NCBI GenBank assembly: GCA_964586025.1
Contig: CAZPGF010000040.1
Span: 1 to 22,860, forward strand
DNA from: JACKGW01 sp964586025
GTDB taxonomy: Bacteria > Planctomycetota > PLA2 > JAEUHO01
DNA: 22,860 nt
Reading direction: 5' to 3'
The position numbers and the translations under genes are program-made. A model generated the notes under the pieces. The model was not told the origin of the DNA. It searched no databases and saw only the letters and a program-made list of their open reading frames with translations. Shown here piece after piece: positions 1-10,614 of the stretch (within the stretch, counting starts at the first letter, position 1; every line of letters starts with the position of its first letter).

Positions 1-1
1 C

Positions 2-577
2 GAGTGCGTCGTGCGCGGCTTCGTCGTCGGCAGCGGATGGAAGGACTACCGACGGAACGGCACGGTCTGCGGTCATGCCCTGCCCAGCGGACTTCGCGAG
101 GCCGAGCGCCTCGACCCGCCGCTGTTCACGCCCGCCACGAAGGCCGAGTCGGGACACGACGAGAACATCGATCGCGCCCGCGCCGCCGAGATCGTCGGCG
201 CCGATGCCGCACGCGAGTTGGAGGCGCTGACCCTACGTCTCTACGCGAAGGCGCGCGATGTCGCCGCGGCTCGCGGCGTCCTGATCGCCGATACGAAACT
301 GGAGTTCGGACGCGACGACGGCGGTCGGATCGTGCTCGGCGACGAAGCCTTCACGCCGGACTCGAGCCGCTTCTGGGACGCCGCCCAGTGGAAGCCGGGC
401 TCGTCGCCCACGAGCTACGACAAGCAGCGGGTCCGCGACTGGCTCGACGCCGCCGGATGGAACCACACACCCCCGCCGCCCCGCCTCGCCCCGGAGGTCG
501 TCCGCGAGACGACCGCCACCTACCGCGAGATCTTCAAGCGCCTCACCGGGACGGACCTCGACGAGGCGACGGCCTGA
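2..577 (+). CDS. purC: Phosphoribosylaminoimidazolesuccinocarboxamide (SAICAR) synthase, 3' part
   Basis: SAICAR synthase ligates aspartate to CAIR using ATP in cytoplasmic purine biosynthesis. The window opens inside the gene: the frame is open from base 2 and ends at TGA 575-577, so about 191 C-terminal residues are visible. Family signatures are clear: GSGWKDY near the start, then LPSGLREAERLDPPLFTPAT and KAESGHDENI, which form part of the active site, followed by the helical C-terminal region with LRLYAKARDVAAARG and ADTKLEFG. The C-terminal extension after SYDKQRVRDWL matches the longer, roughly 300-residue form of the enzyme. The N-terminal ATP-binding part lies upstream of the window. 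A GC-rich palindrome (579-590) follows the stop but lacks a proper loop or T tract. The identification is firm; only the 5' end is unknown. Confidence 0.92.
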   Translation, partial: ECVVRGFVVGSGWKDYRRNGTVCGHALPSGLREAERLDPPLFTPATKAESGHDENIDRARAAEIVGADAARELEALTLRLYAKARDVAAARGVLIADTKLEFGRDDGGRIVLGDEAFTPDSSRFWDAAQWKPGSSPTSYDKQRVRDWLDAAGWNHTPPPPRLAPEVVRETTATYREIFKRLTGTDLDEATA

Positions 578-698
578 GCGCGGGCCCGCGTCCGGCCCTC
601 CCTCTCCGGCCCCCCCTTCAGCCCCTCCGCGACGTCCGCCGATAGGGACCGCGAGGTTGGGGCCCCAGGGCTCCCTGCTCCACCCGCTGGGGACGCGC

Positions 699-3600
699 AT
701 GGCACTTCAGGGATCCCTTGCCCACCTAGGACTCGCCGACCTGCTGCAGACCGGTCTCGCCGGCCAGGCCGCGGGCCTCCTCTCCATGCGCAACGGCGCG
801 ACCCGCGCCGCCCTCTACGTCGGCACCGAGGGCCTGACGCTGATCGAGCCGGACGTCCTCGACGCCGAGGACCTCCTGCACGCGTTCCAGATGCGCGGCG
901 TCCTCAGCGCCGAAGCGGTGGAGCGGCTGCGCGGCAAGGGCCTCAACGGCCTGCCGTTGATCGAGGCGCTGATCGAGAACGAGGACCTGGTCGAGGCCGA
1001 ACTGACGGACGTGCTCGCGGGTTGGGCGGAGGACACGATCCTCGACCTGCTGACCTGGGAGTCGGGCGAGTTCTCGTTCGCCGAGGGGCCGTTCGACGTC
1101 CGCCGTCCCGGCCTCGTCTGCAGGACGTGCGTCGATTCGAGCGCCGTGCTGCTCCGCGCGGCGCAGCGCCTCGACGAGCGCAACGAGATCGCCGCGACGC
1201 TCGGCTGCCACACCGCGCTCGTGACCTCGATCGCCGGCAATCCGGTCAAGGCCCAGCACATGGGCGATCCCGGGCCAAGGATGCAGCCGCTGCTCGACGG
1301 CGTGCGGACCATCGACGAGGTCGCCCTCCTGCTCGGGATCGGGCGCTTCGCCGCGTTGAAGGCCGCGCATGCGCTCGTGCTCGCCGGCGGCGCCCGCCTT
1401 CCCACGCCCGAGGAACTCGCGTCGGCCGTCAAACAGCGCCTCGATCAGCACGGCTATCGCGTCGCTCGCGGCATCGTCCTCCAGTGGATCGAGTCGGCGG
1501 GCGCGACGCCCCAGGCCTACGAGGCGCTCGCCAAGATCGCCAACGCCTGCGGTCGTACCGAGGAGGAGATCGACGCGCTGCGGATGCTCGCGCAGGCGAG
1601 GAACGAAGCCGGCTCCCCCGCCGCGGCGCTCGGCGTGCTGCGCGACGCCCTCACGCGCTACCCGAACCACCCGAGCCTGCTCCAGGCGCTCCGCGACGCG
1701 GCGGAACGATCCGGCGACGTCACGAGCTTCGTCGACAGCACGTTGCGGATGGCGGAGAACGCGCTCCACGACGCGCAGGGCGAGCGGGCCGTCGCCCTGC
1801 TCGAGCCGCTCGTCAAGGCACAGCCCGGGGCGTTCGGCGTCCGGGTCCTCTACGCGAAGGCCCTCGAGCGGTGCGGCCGGGTCGAGGAACTCGTCGCGCA
1901 GTCGGTCGACGTCGCGCGTCGAATCGGTCGCCACTGTCGCACCCGCGAAGAGCGCGACACGGCCCGAAGCTTCGCGGACCTGATCGAACGCGGAGCGCCG
2001 GAGCGTGCCGATCTCGCGCGGAAGTTCCGCTCCGCGATCGAGCGCAGCGACCCGAAGCCGAAGCGCATCGCGCTGGCCGCGGCCCTGCTCTCGATTCTCG
2101 CCGTGGCCGGCGTCGTGCTGTGGCCGCCGAGCGCCGGAAGCCTGCTCCAGCGCGCGACCGAGGCGCTCGATGCCGGGCACCGCGCCGAGGCCCAGAGCCT
2201 GATCGACGAACTGCTCGAGCGGTATCCGCAGAGCGCCGAGGCCGAGACCGCCGTGCAACTGCAGGCCCGGCTCACCCAGGCCGCGTCGAACCGTCCCGCC
2301 CGCACGGGCGTCGACCGGGAGACGAAGGAGTTGCTCGACCGGGGTGCGGATCTCGCCCGCGAAGCGCTCGGCCGTCTGCCCGAAGCGGATGCGATCGCCA
2401 ACCTGAAGTCGTTTGCCGCCCTGCTCGCCGAGGAGCGTGCCTCGGCGCAGCGCCCGACGACGTTGAAGGACCTGCGCCGCTACCTCGCCCGGGCGATGAA
2501 CGACCTCGCACGGGAGGCGCGCGGGCGTGCCGAGGTCCTCGCGCAGGCCGCGACCATCGCGACCAACCACGCGAAGGACGAGGCGATGTTGCGCAAGTAC
2601 CTGAGCGACGTCGAGCGAGCCAGCGATCCCACGTACGCCACGTCGCTGCACTCCGCTGTGCCCATCCTCGGTGAGTACGTCGAACTCGAAGGCACCGCGA
2701 CGATGCATCAGCTGTGGGTCGACCTGAAGACGGAGGCCGACCGCCTCGTCGGCGCCGGCAAGGCCAACGGCAGCGGCATCGACGCGTGCCACCGCGCGGT
2801 GCTCGGGCTCGAGATCGCCGAGGCCCACCGCAAGGCGTCGCAGGACGGCATCCGCGAGCTGACCTACGGCCGTCTCGAAAAGGGCGAGGCGCTGTACGAG
2901 GCCCTCGGCCACCTGCTCGAGAAGGCGCGCACCGAGCCGCGCTACGAACCGCTCTATCGCGAACTCGAGCGCCAGCGCGTGCCCGCATGGCTCGAGGGCA
3001 AGCGCGAGCTGATCGCCGGAATCGGGCAGCGGGTGCGCGAAGCGAGAGCCCACGAGGCGGCCGGTCGCCTCTCCGCCGCGTCCCAGGCGTACGCGCAGAT
3101 CCTGCGTCGCTACGACACGTTCAAGCTCGAGCGCCTCGCACCCCTGCCCCTCCAGGTGCTGAGCGATCCGCCCGGCGCGCTCGTCGAGATCAACGGCAAG
3201 CGCGAGGGCGTGACGCCGCTCGTCACCCACTACCTCTGGGGGACGCCGGTCACCGTGCGCGTGCTCGCGTCGGGCTACGAGCCGTTCCAGAAGGTTCTCG
3301 ACACGGCCGGTGAGGCGCCCGACTGGCAGGTCGAGGCGCGGCTCGCACCCAAGGCGGTCTGGTCGGTCCGCGGCGACCGACTGATCGACTGCGCGCCGAC
3401 CGACGTGAACGGCAACGTGCTCACGGCGAGTCGCGGCGGACGCCTCACGCTCTACGAGGGATCGTCCGGTGCGATCCGCTGGACACGGACCCTGGACTCG
3501 ATCGAGGGCATCAAGCACCGTCCGATCCTGACTCCCGGTCGCCTCCATGTCCTGCTGGTGGATGGCACGCTCCACATCGTCGATCCGCGCGACGGCGCCC

Positions 3601-4322
3601 TGATCGGCAATCTCTCGCTCGACCGACCGACCGGCGATCCGGACATCTGGGCCGACCACATCGCCGTCCCGACGCGCGCCGGTCTCGTGTTGCTGCGCCA
3701 CGGCGAGAAGCACCGCGACATCCCGTTGCCCGCGCCGCCCAGCACGAACGTCGTCGCCGCGCACGGCGCGTTCTGGGTGGGTCTGACCGACGGCCGTGTC
3801 GCCCGAGTCCACGCCGAGTCGTTCCGCGTCTCGACGGAGCGGGTCGGGGAGTCCGGAACGAGCGTGCGCGCCCTCGGCGGCGGCGCGGCGGGCATCGCCG
3901 CGACGACGAGCGTCGGCGACGTCGCCTTCCTCAGCGCGAACGGCCGGCAGCTCTGGAGCGTCAGCGGCCAGGGCGACCTGCCCGGCCGCCCGGCGCTCGT
4001 CGGGCAGTACGTCGGTGCGATCGAGCGGAAGGGGCGGCTGCTCGTGTTCGATGCGGCCAACGGATCGCTCACGGGCACGCTCGAACTCGCCGGCAGCGCC
4101 CCCCACGGCTTGCTGGGCGTCGATGACGTCTTCGTCGCCGCTCTGGACGACGGCCGCATCCTCGCGATCGAACCGGCCGGCCCGCACGTCCGCGTGGAGT
4201 CGCCGATCGGTTCGACCTCGCCGGTGCCTCCCGCGATCGTCGGCGCCGACCACCTCGTCCTCGGCTTGAAGAACGACGAGCTCGGTCTCGTACCGATCCC
4301 GCGCCGTCCGGAAGCACCGTGA
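699..4322 (+). CDS. Membrane-spanning PATAN/DUF4388-TPR-PEGA-PQQ propeller protein
   Basis: A protein of about 1207 residues with no single known function. The N-terminal ~145 residues form a PATAN/DUF4388-type module (LQGSLAHLGLADLLQ, then a helical segment ending LDLLTWESGEFSF), a type common in proteins tied to signalling and gliding regulation. A winged-helix-like stretch (~200-235) and TPR-like helices (~260-430) follow. One hydrophobic segment at ~457-475 is preceded by KPKR, so the first ~455 residues are predicted cytoplasmic and the rest external. The outer part has long helices (~480-800), a PEGA domain (~815-880: LSDPPGALVEINGKREGVTP) and a PQQ-like beta-propeller (~886-1200). I chose ATG 699 because DUF4388 homology begins directly after it and GGGGA lies upstream; a TTG at 657 would add 14 residues of poor quality. 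The domains are inferred by eye. Confidence 0.85.
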   Translation: MALQGSLAHLGLADLLQTGLAGQAAGLLSMRNGATRAALYVGTEGLTLIEPDVLDAEDLLHAFQMRGVLSAEAVERLRGKGLNGLPLIEALIENEDLVEAELTDVLAGWAEDTILDLLTWESGEFSFAEGPFDVRRPGLVCRTCVDSSAVLLRAAQRLDERNEIAATLGCHTALVTSIAGNPVKAQHMGDPGPRMQPLLDGVRTIDEVALLLGIGRFAALKAAHALVLAGGARLPTPEELASAVKQRLDQHGYRVARGIVLQWIESAGATPQAYEALAKIANACGRTEEEIDALRMLAQARNEAGSPAAALGVLRDALTRYPNHPSLLQALRDAAERSGDVTSFVDSTLRMAENALHDAQGERAVALLEPLVKAQPGAFGVRVLYAKALERCGRVEELVAQSVDVARRIGRHCRTREERDTARSFADLIERGAPERADLARKFRSAIERSDPKPKRIALAAALLSILAVAGVVLWPPSAGSLLQRATEALDAGHRAEAQSLIDELLERYPQSAEAETAVQLQARLTQAASNRPARTGVDRETKELLDRGADLAREALGRLPEADAIANLKSFAALLAEERASAQRPTTLKDLRRYLARAMNDLAREARGRAEVLAQAATIATNHAKDEAMLRKYLSDVERASDPTYATSLHSAVPILGEYVELEGTATMHQLWVDLKTEADRLVGAGKANGSGIDACHRAVLGLEIAEAHRKASQDGIRELTYGRLEKGEALYEALGHLLEKARTEPRYEPLYRELERQRVPAWLEGKRELIAGIGQRVREARAHEAAGRLSAASQAYAQILRRYDTFKLERLAPLPLQVLSDPPGALVEINGKREGVTPLVTHYLWGTPVTVRVLASGYEPFQKVLDTAGEAPDWQVEARLAPKAVWSVRGDRLIDCAPTDVNGNVLTASRGGRLTLYEGSSGAIRWTRTLDSIEGIKHRPILTPGRLHVLLVDGTLHIVDPRDGALIGNLSLDRPTGDPDIWADHIAVPTRAGLVLLRHGEKHRDIPLPAPPSTNVVAAHGAFWVGLTDGRVARVHAESFRVSTERVGESGTSVRALGGGAAGIAATTSVGDVAFLSANGRQLWSVSGQGDLPGRPALVGQYVGAIERKGRLLVFDAANGSLTGTLELAGSAPHGLLGVDDVFVAALDDGRILAIEPAGPHVRVESPIGSTSPVPPAIVGADHLVLGLKNDELGLVPIPRRPEAP

Positions 4323-4334
4323 CGCGACCGCCCG

Positions 4335-4367
4335 GGCCGCCCGCCGCGCACGGCTCGCGGGCGGGCC
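4335..4367 (+). terminator. Strong GC hairpin between the PATAN/PQQ gene and boxC
   Basis: The arms 4335-4344 and 4357-4367 pair over 10 bp with one bulged G (4363) and a 12-nt loop. The hairpin begins 12 nt after the upstream stop and ends 10 nt before the boxC -10-like box. No T tract follows, so it could be a Rho-independent-like terminator of a GC-rich genome, an mRNA-stabilising 3' end, or chance pairing in GC-rich DNA. Confidence 0.35.
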
Positions 4368-4377
4368 GCGATGCGCG

Positions 4378-4383
4378 TACCCT
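4378..4383 (+). promoter_or_regulatory. Putative -10 box (TACCCT) of leaderless boxC
   Basis: TACCCT ends 6 nt before the GTG start of boxC, the spacing expected between a TANNNT -10 box and a transcription start lying on the start codon. No Shine-Dalgarno sequence and no clear -35 box are visible. The extended sequence TACCCTCGCGGG recurs almost unchanged upstream of the divergent gene that starts at 13805 (TATCCTCGCGGG) and resembles the site ahead of the sixA-like gene (TACCCTCGCCGA). Confidence 0.45.
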
Positions 4384-4389
4384 CGCGGG

Positions 4390-7580
<3,191 letters not shown>

Positions 7581-7599
7581 CCACTCCGGCGGCGGCCGC

Positions 7600-7923
7600 T
7601 CAGATGCCCGGCTCGCCGCGCTCGGCGGGATCGTTCGCGCGGAGGTGCTCCCACGAATAGATGCCGCCGTCGTGACCGTCGCTGAAGTCGAAGCGGATCG
7701 CGTACGCGCCGACGCCCGCCGCGCCGAGGAGGCGAACGTCGCGGACGTCTTCGAAGCGAGGCGGCTCGACCTGGCCCGGTGCGTGACCGCGACACTGGGC
7801 GCACGGACACACCCAGCGCAACCACGCGCCGGTGAACCGGGTGCTGTGCCCGTCCCGCCACGTGATCTCGACACGGTTCGCATCGAGATCGACGTGGACG
7901 GCCTTCGGATCGGACGAGGTCAC
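7600..7923 (-). CDS. DUF971 family protein (GBBH-like N-terminal domain)
   Basis: A 107-residue protein of the DUF971 / gamma-butyrobetaine hydroxylase N-terminal-like family. The family shares a small beta-rich fold, is often encoded near Fe-S or P-loop (Mrp/ApbC) proteins, and has no settled role when it stands alone. Typical features are VEITWRDGHSTRF near the start, the LRWVCPCAQCRG cysteine motif (three cysteines), and the C-terminal IRFDFSDGHDGGIYSWEHLR. The GTG start at 7923 overlaps the stop of the prolyl oligopeptidase gene (GTGA, 4-bp overlap), which fixes the start and suggests coupled translation. It is the last gene of a three-gene minus-strand operon. A metal- or cluster-related role is only inferred from the family. 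Confidence 0.86.
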   Translation of the reverse strand: MTSSDPKAVHVDLDANRVEITWRDGHSTRFTGAWLRWVCPCAQCRGHAPGQVEPPRFEDVRDVRLLGAAGVGAYAIRFDFSDGHDGGIYSWEHLRANDPAERGEPGI

Positions 7924-10061
7924 TTCGCGACGTCCCGACTCGCGCCGAGGGCCGTCGCGAGGAAAGCGTGCACGTCGAGCAACTCGTCCTTGTACTGCTT
8001 CAACGACGCGCTGCCGTGACCGCTCTCGCGGTCCACGCGCAACAGGATCGGGCGGGCCGACGTCGTCAGGTGCTGCAGCGCTGCCGCCGCCTTCCGCGCG
8101 TGGAACGTATCGACCCGCCCGTCGTTCACGCCCGACGTCAAGAGGACCGCGGGGTACGCCGCCGGCTTGAAGTTGTGGTACGGCGACCACGCGCGGATGC
8201 ACTCGAATGCGTCCGCGTCGTCCGGGCTGCCGTACTCGGTCGTCCACGACTTCGCGTACTGGAAGCGATGGAAGCGCAACATGTCCACGAGCGGTACGCC
8301 GCAGACCACGGCGCCGCAGAGGTCGGGCCGCTGCGCGATCGCCGCGGCGACGAGGAGCCCACCGTTGCTGCGTCCCTCGATCGCCAGACGGGCCCGTTCG
8401 ACCTTGCCGTCCGCGACCAGGCCGTCGGCGACGGAGACGAAGTCGTCGAACACGTTCTGCTTGTTCGCGAGACACCCGGCCTCGTGCCATGCCTCGCCGA
8501 ACTCGTTGCCGCCGCGCAGGCACGCGATCGCGTAGGCCCCGCCGCGCTCCGCCCAGAGGGCGCGGTCGCGCCGGAACGCCGGATAGAGCCCGACGTTGAA
8601 ACCTCCGTAGCCGTACAGGACGAGCGGCGTCGCCCCGCCAAGCGCCACGTCCTTGCGCCGCAGCACGAACACCGGAATCGGCGTGCCGTCCTTGCTCGGA
8701 TACGTCAGGCGCTCGCTGACGAGTCCGTCGACGTCGACCGTCGTCGGCATGCGTTCGAGCATTCGCGGCTCGATCGACTCCGCGGCCACGTCGGCGACAT
8801 AGGTCGAACGCGGGACGCTGTAGGACTCGAAGGCGTACCAGATCCGCGTGTCGCCCTCGCGCGTCTCGATCCCGCCGACGCTTCCCGGTCCCGGCAACGG
8901 GATCTCGCGCGCGGGGCTCGATCCGTCGAGCGGCCGGACCCACAGGCGGCTGACGACATCCTCGCGCAGCAGCGCGACGACGAGGCGGTCGTCCACGATC
9001 GCGATCTCGTCGAGCACCGCGGTGTCGTTCCGCGGGAAGGCGAGTTCCGACCAGGAGCCGGGCGTTCCGTCCTCGTTCACCGGGGCGGTGTAGACACGCC
9101 GCAGGCCGGTTTCGCGATCCGAGTTGAACACGAACGTCTCGCCGACCCGGTCGACCCACGTCCGGTCGAGCAGACCCGTCACGACGGGAACGAGGCGCAA
9201 GCCGCCCGGCACGACCTCCGCCTGCCACGTCTCGTGCTTCTGGTACGGCTTCCCCTGGACCAGGAACAGGTGCCGTTTGTCCGCCCCGCGATACAGCGCG
9301 CGGAACTCGATCAGCGGCCGGCCGCGGCCGTAGACCATCGTGTCGTCCCACGGCATGTCGCCCAGGCGGTGGTGGAAGAACCGTCGGTGGTACTGGCGCT
9401 CGTTCGCCGGAACTGACTCCGGATCCGGCATCCGCCCGTAGAGGAAGCCCCGGGCATCCGGATCCCAGACGACCGACGTGAACTTGCAGCGGGTGATGCG
9501 GTCCGGCAGGTCCTCGCCGGTCTGGACGTCGCGGACGTGCAGCACGTAGTCCTCGTCGCCCTTCTCGTCGCGGAGATAGGCGAGGTACCTGCCGTCGGGG
9601 GACACGAACCACGAGCCCATGGCCGCCGTGCCGTCCTCGCTCCACGTGTTCGGATCGATGACGACGCGCGGCTCGTCCAGGCCCTCGACGTCCGTCACGT
9701 AGAGCACCGCGTGATTGGCGCCCTCCGGCCGCTGCGTGAACCAACGCTTGCCGCCCTCGAACTTCGGCAACGAACGCATCCCCGGGAGATCGAGTTCGCG
9801 GGCGATGCGCGCGGCCCACGCCTCGCGCTCGGGCCAGGCCCCGAGGATCGCCTTCGCACGAGCGAGGTGGGCCTCGTCGAACGCGACGACCTCGGGTGCG
9901 TGGTCGTCCTCGGTCCAGCGGTACGGATCCGGGACCGTCACGCCGTGCAGCACCTCCACGTCGTCGCCGCGTGGCGCCGGCGGCGGCGCGAGCGACTCCC
10001 GCGACCATCCCGGTCGCGTGACGACGGCGAGCAAGAGAGCGATCCAGGCAAGGCGCGACAT
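7920..10061 (-). CDS. Prolyl oligopeptidase, S9A family, exported
   Basis: This serine peptidase cleaves short peptides after proline. The protein is 713 residues, close to the usual ~700. The N-terminal LLLAVVTRPGWSRES segment looks like a signal peptide, pointing to a periplasmic or secreted enzyme. An N-terminal propeller begins near PDPYRWTEDD. The C-terminal alpha/beta-hydrolase domain contains the nucleophile Ser565 in EGRSNGG, Asp647 in SGVNDGRVD and His682 in ESGHGS, so the triad is complete. The CLRGGNEFGEAWHEAG, KQNVFDDF and YGSPDDADAF segments are classic S9A. The ATG at 10061 shares one base with the sixA stop (TGATG) and has GGAGG five nt upstream, so both start and coupling are well supported. 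It is the middle gene of the sixA-POP-DUF971 operon. Confidence 0.94.
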   Translation of the reverse strand: MSRLAWIALLLAVVTRPGWSRESLAPPPAPRGDDVEVLHGVTVPDPYRWTEDDHAPEVVAFDEAHLARAKAILGAWPEREAWAARIARELDLPGMRSLPKFEGGKRWFTQRPEGANHAVLYVTDVEGLDEPRVVIDPNTWSEDGTAAMGSWFVSPDGRYLAYLRDEKGDEDYVLHVRDVQTGEDLPDRITRCKFTSVVWDPDARGFLYGRMPDPESVPANERQYHRRFFHHRLGDMPWDDTMVYGRGRPLIEFRALYRGADKRHLFLVQGKPYQKHETWQAEVVPGGLRLVPVVTGLLDRTWVDRVGETFVFNSDRETGLRRVYTAPVNEDGTPGSWSELAFPRNDTAVLDEIAIVDDRLVVALLREDVVSRLWVRPLDGSSPAREIPLPGPGSVGGIETREGDTRIWYAFESYSVPRSTYVADVAAESIEPRMLERMPTTVDVDGLVSERLTYPSKDGTPIPVFVLRRKDVALGGATPLVLYGYGGFNVGLYPAFRRDRALWAERGGAYAIACLRGGNEFGEAWHEAGCLANKQNVFDDFVSVADGLVADGKVERARLAIEGRSNGGLLVAAAIAQRPDLCGAVVCGVPLVDMLRFHRFQYAKSWTTEYGSPDDADAFECIRAWSPYHNFKPAAYPAVLLTSGVNDGRVDTFHARKAAAALQHLTTSARPILLRVDRESGHGSASLKQYKDELLDVHAFLATALGASRDVAK

Positions 10062-10564
10062 CAGTCCTCCATCCGGGGCGCGAGACGCGGCGGCAGGAAC
10101 CACAGCAGCGTGCCGTCGCCGCGACGCGGCGCCCCGGGATGCTCGACCGCGAGGGCAGCGGCCTTCCGGAAATCGACCCGCAGGTCGTGACCGCCCGTCA
10201 GGAGCCACGAGGCGAGCGGCACGAGGGATGGCTGATGACCCACCAGCACCACGTCGCCGCGCCCGGACGAGAGCGCGGCGTCCTCGACGATCGCCTCCGT
10301 GGGACCGTGCAACGTCAGCACGGATCGCTCGGCGGGCGGGCCCAGCACGGGGAACTCCTCCGCGAGGATCGCCGCGGTCTCCGTCGCACGCCGCAGGGGG
10401 CTCGTGAGGATCGTCACCGGATTGGGCAAGAGCCGCGCGATCATTCGCGCCATCGCCCGGGTTCGGGCGAACCCCTCCGAGGAGAGTCCCCGTTCGGCAT
10501 CGGTCGTCGCACCGAGTTCGCCGACGGGTGCCGCCAGCCCGTGGCGTACGAGGACGAGCATCAT
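10061..10564 (-). CDS. sixA: SixA-like phosphohistidine phosphatase
   Basis: A 167-residue histidine-phosphatase-superfamily protein close to SixA, which in E. coli removes phosphate from a phosphohistidine. The catalytic RHG motif sits at the N-terminus (MLVLVRHG; nucleophile His8, or His7 if the second ATG is used). TSPLRRATETAAIL supplies the second Arg region and VGHQPSLVPLASWL the second catalytic His. Two tandem ATG codons (10564 and 10561) are possible starts; GGAG about 7 nt upstream favours the first. A TACCCT box lies 27 nt upstream, so this transcript, unlike its divergent neighbour, would have a leader. The gene begins an operon whose next member overlaps its stop codon. The exact phosphoprotein substrate cannot be read from sequence. 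Confidence 0.86.
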   Translation of the reverse strand: MMLVLVRHGLAAPVGELGATTDAERGLSSEGFARTRAMARMIARLLPNPVTILTSPLRRATETAAILAEEFPVLGPPAERSVLTLHGPTEAIVEDAALSSGRGDVVLVGHQPSLVPLASWLLTGGHDLRVDFRKAAALAVEHPGAPRRGDGTLLWFLPPRLAPRMED

Positions 10565-10591
10565 GGAGCGGTCTCCGGTCGAAGGTCGGCG

Positions 10592-10597
10592 AGGGTA
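10592..10597 (-). promoter_or_regulatory. Putative -10 box (TACCCT) of the sixA operon
   Basis: On the minus strand TACCCT followed by CGCCGA lies 27 nt before the sixA ATG, leaving a leader of about 20 nt with a GGAG ribosome site. Only 4 bp separate it from the oppositely directed TACGCT of the flavoprotein gene, so RNA polymerase could hardly occupy both sites at once. No -35 box is evident. Confidence 0.35.
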
Positions 10598-10601
10598 GTC
10601 G

Positions 10602-10607
10602 TACGCT
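10602..10607 (+). promoter_or_regulatory. Putative -10 box (TACGCT) of the leaderless flavoprotein gene
   Basis: TACGCT ends 7 nt before the GTG start at 10615. There is no Shine-Dalgarno sequence between them, so transcription probably begins at or next to the start codon. The box also decides the start: the longer open frame from 10528 would place the promoter inside the gene and adds a low-quality N-terminus. Confidence 0.42.
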
Positions 10608-10614
10608 CGGCGTC

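Noticed and set aside
579..590. Perfect 12-bp palindrome after purC as a terminator
   Set aside because: A GC palindrome without a loop gives only a 4-bp stem once a tetraloop is allowed, and no T tract follows.
657..698. TTG start extending the PATAN/PQQ protein by 14 residues
   Set aside because: GAGG touches the TTG directly, which is too close, and the added residues are not part of the DUF4388 domain; ATG 699 is better placed.
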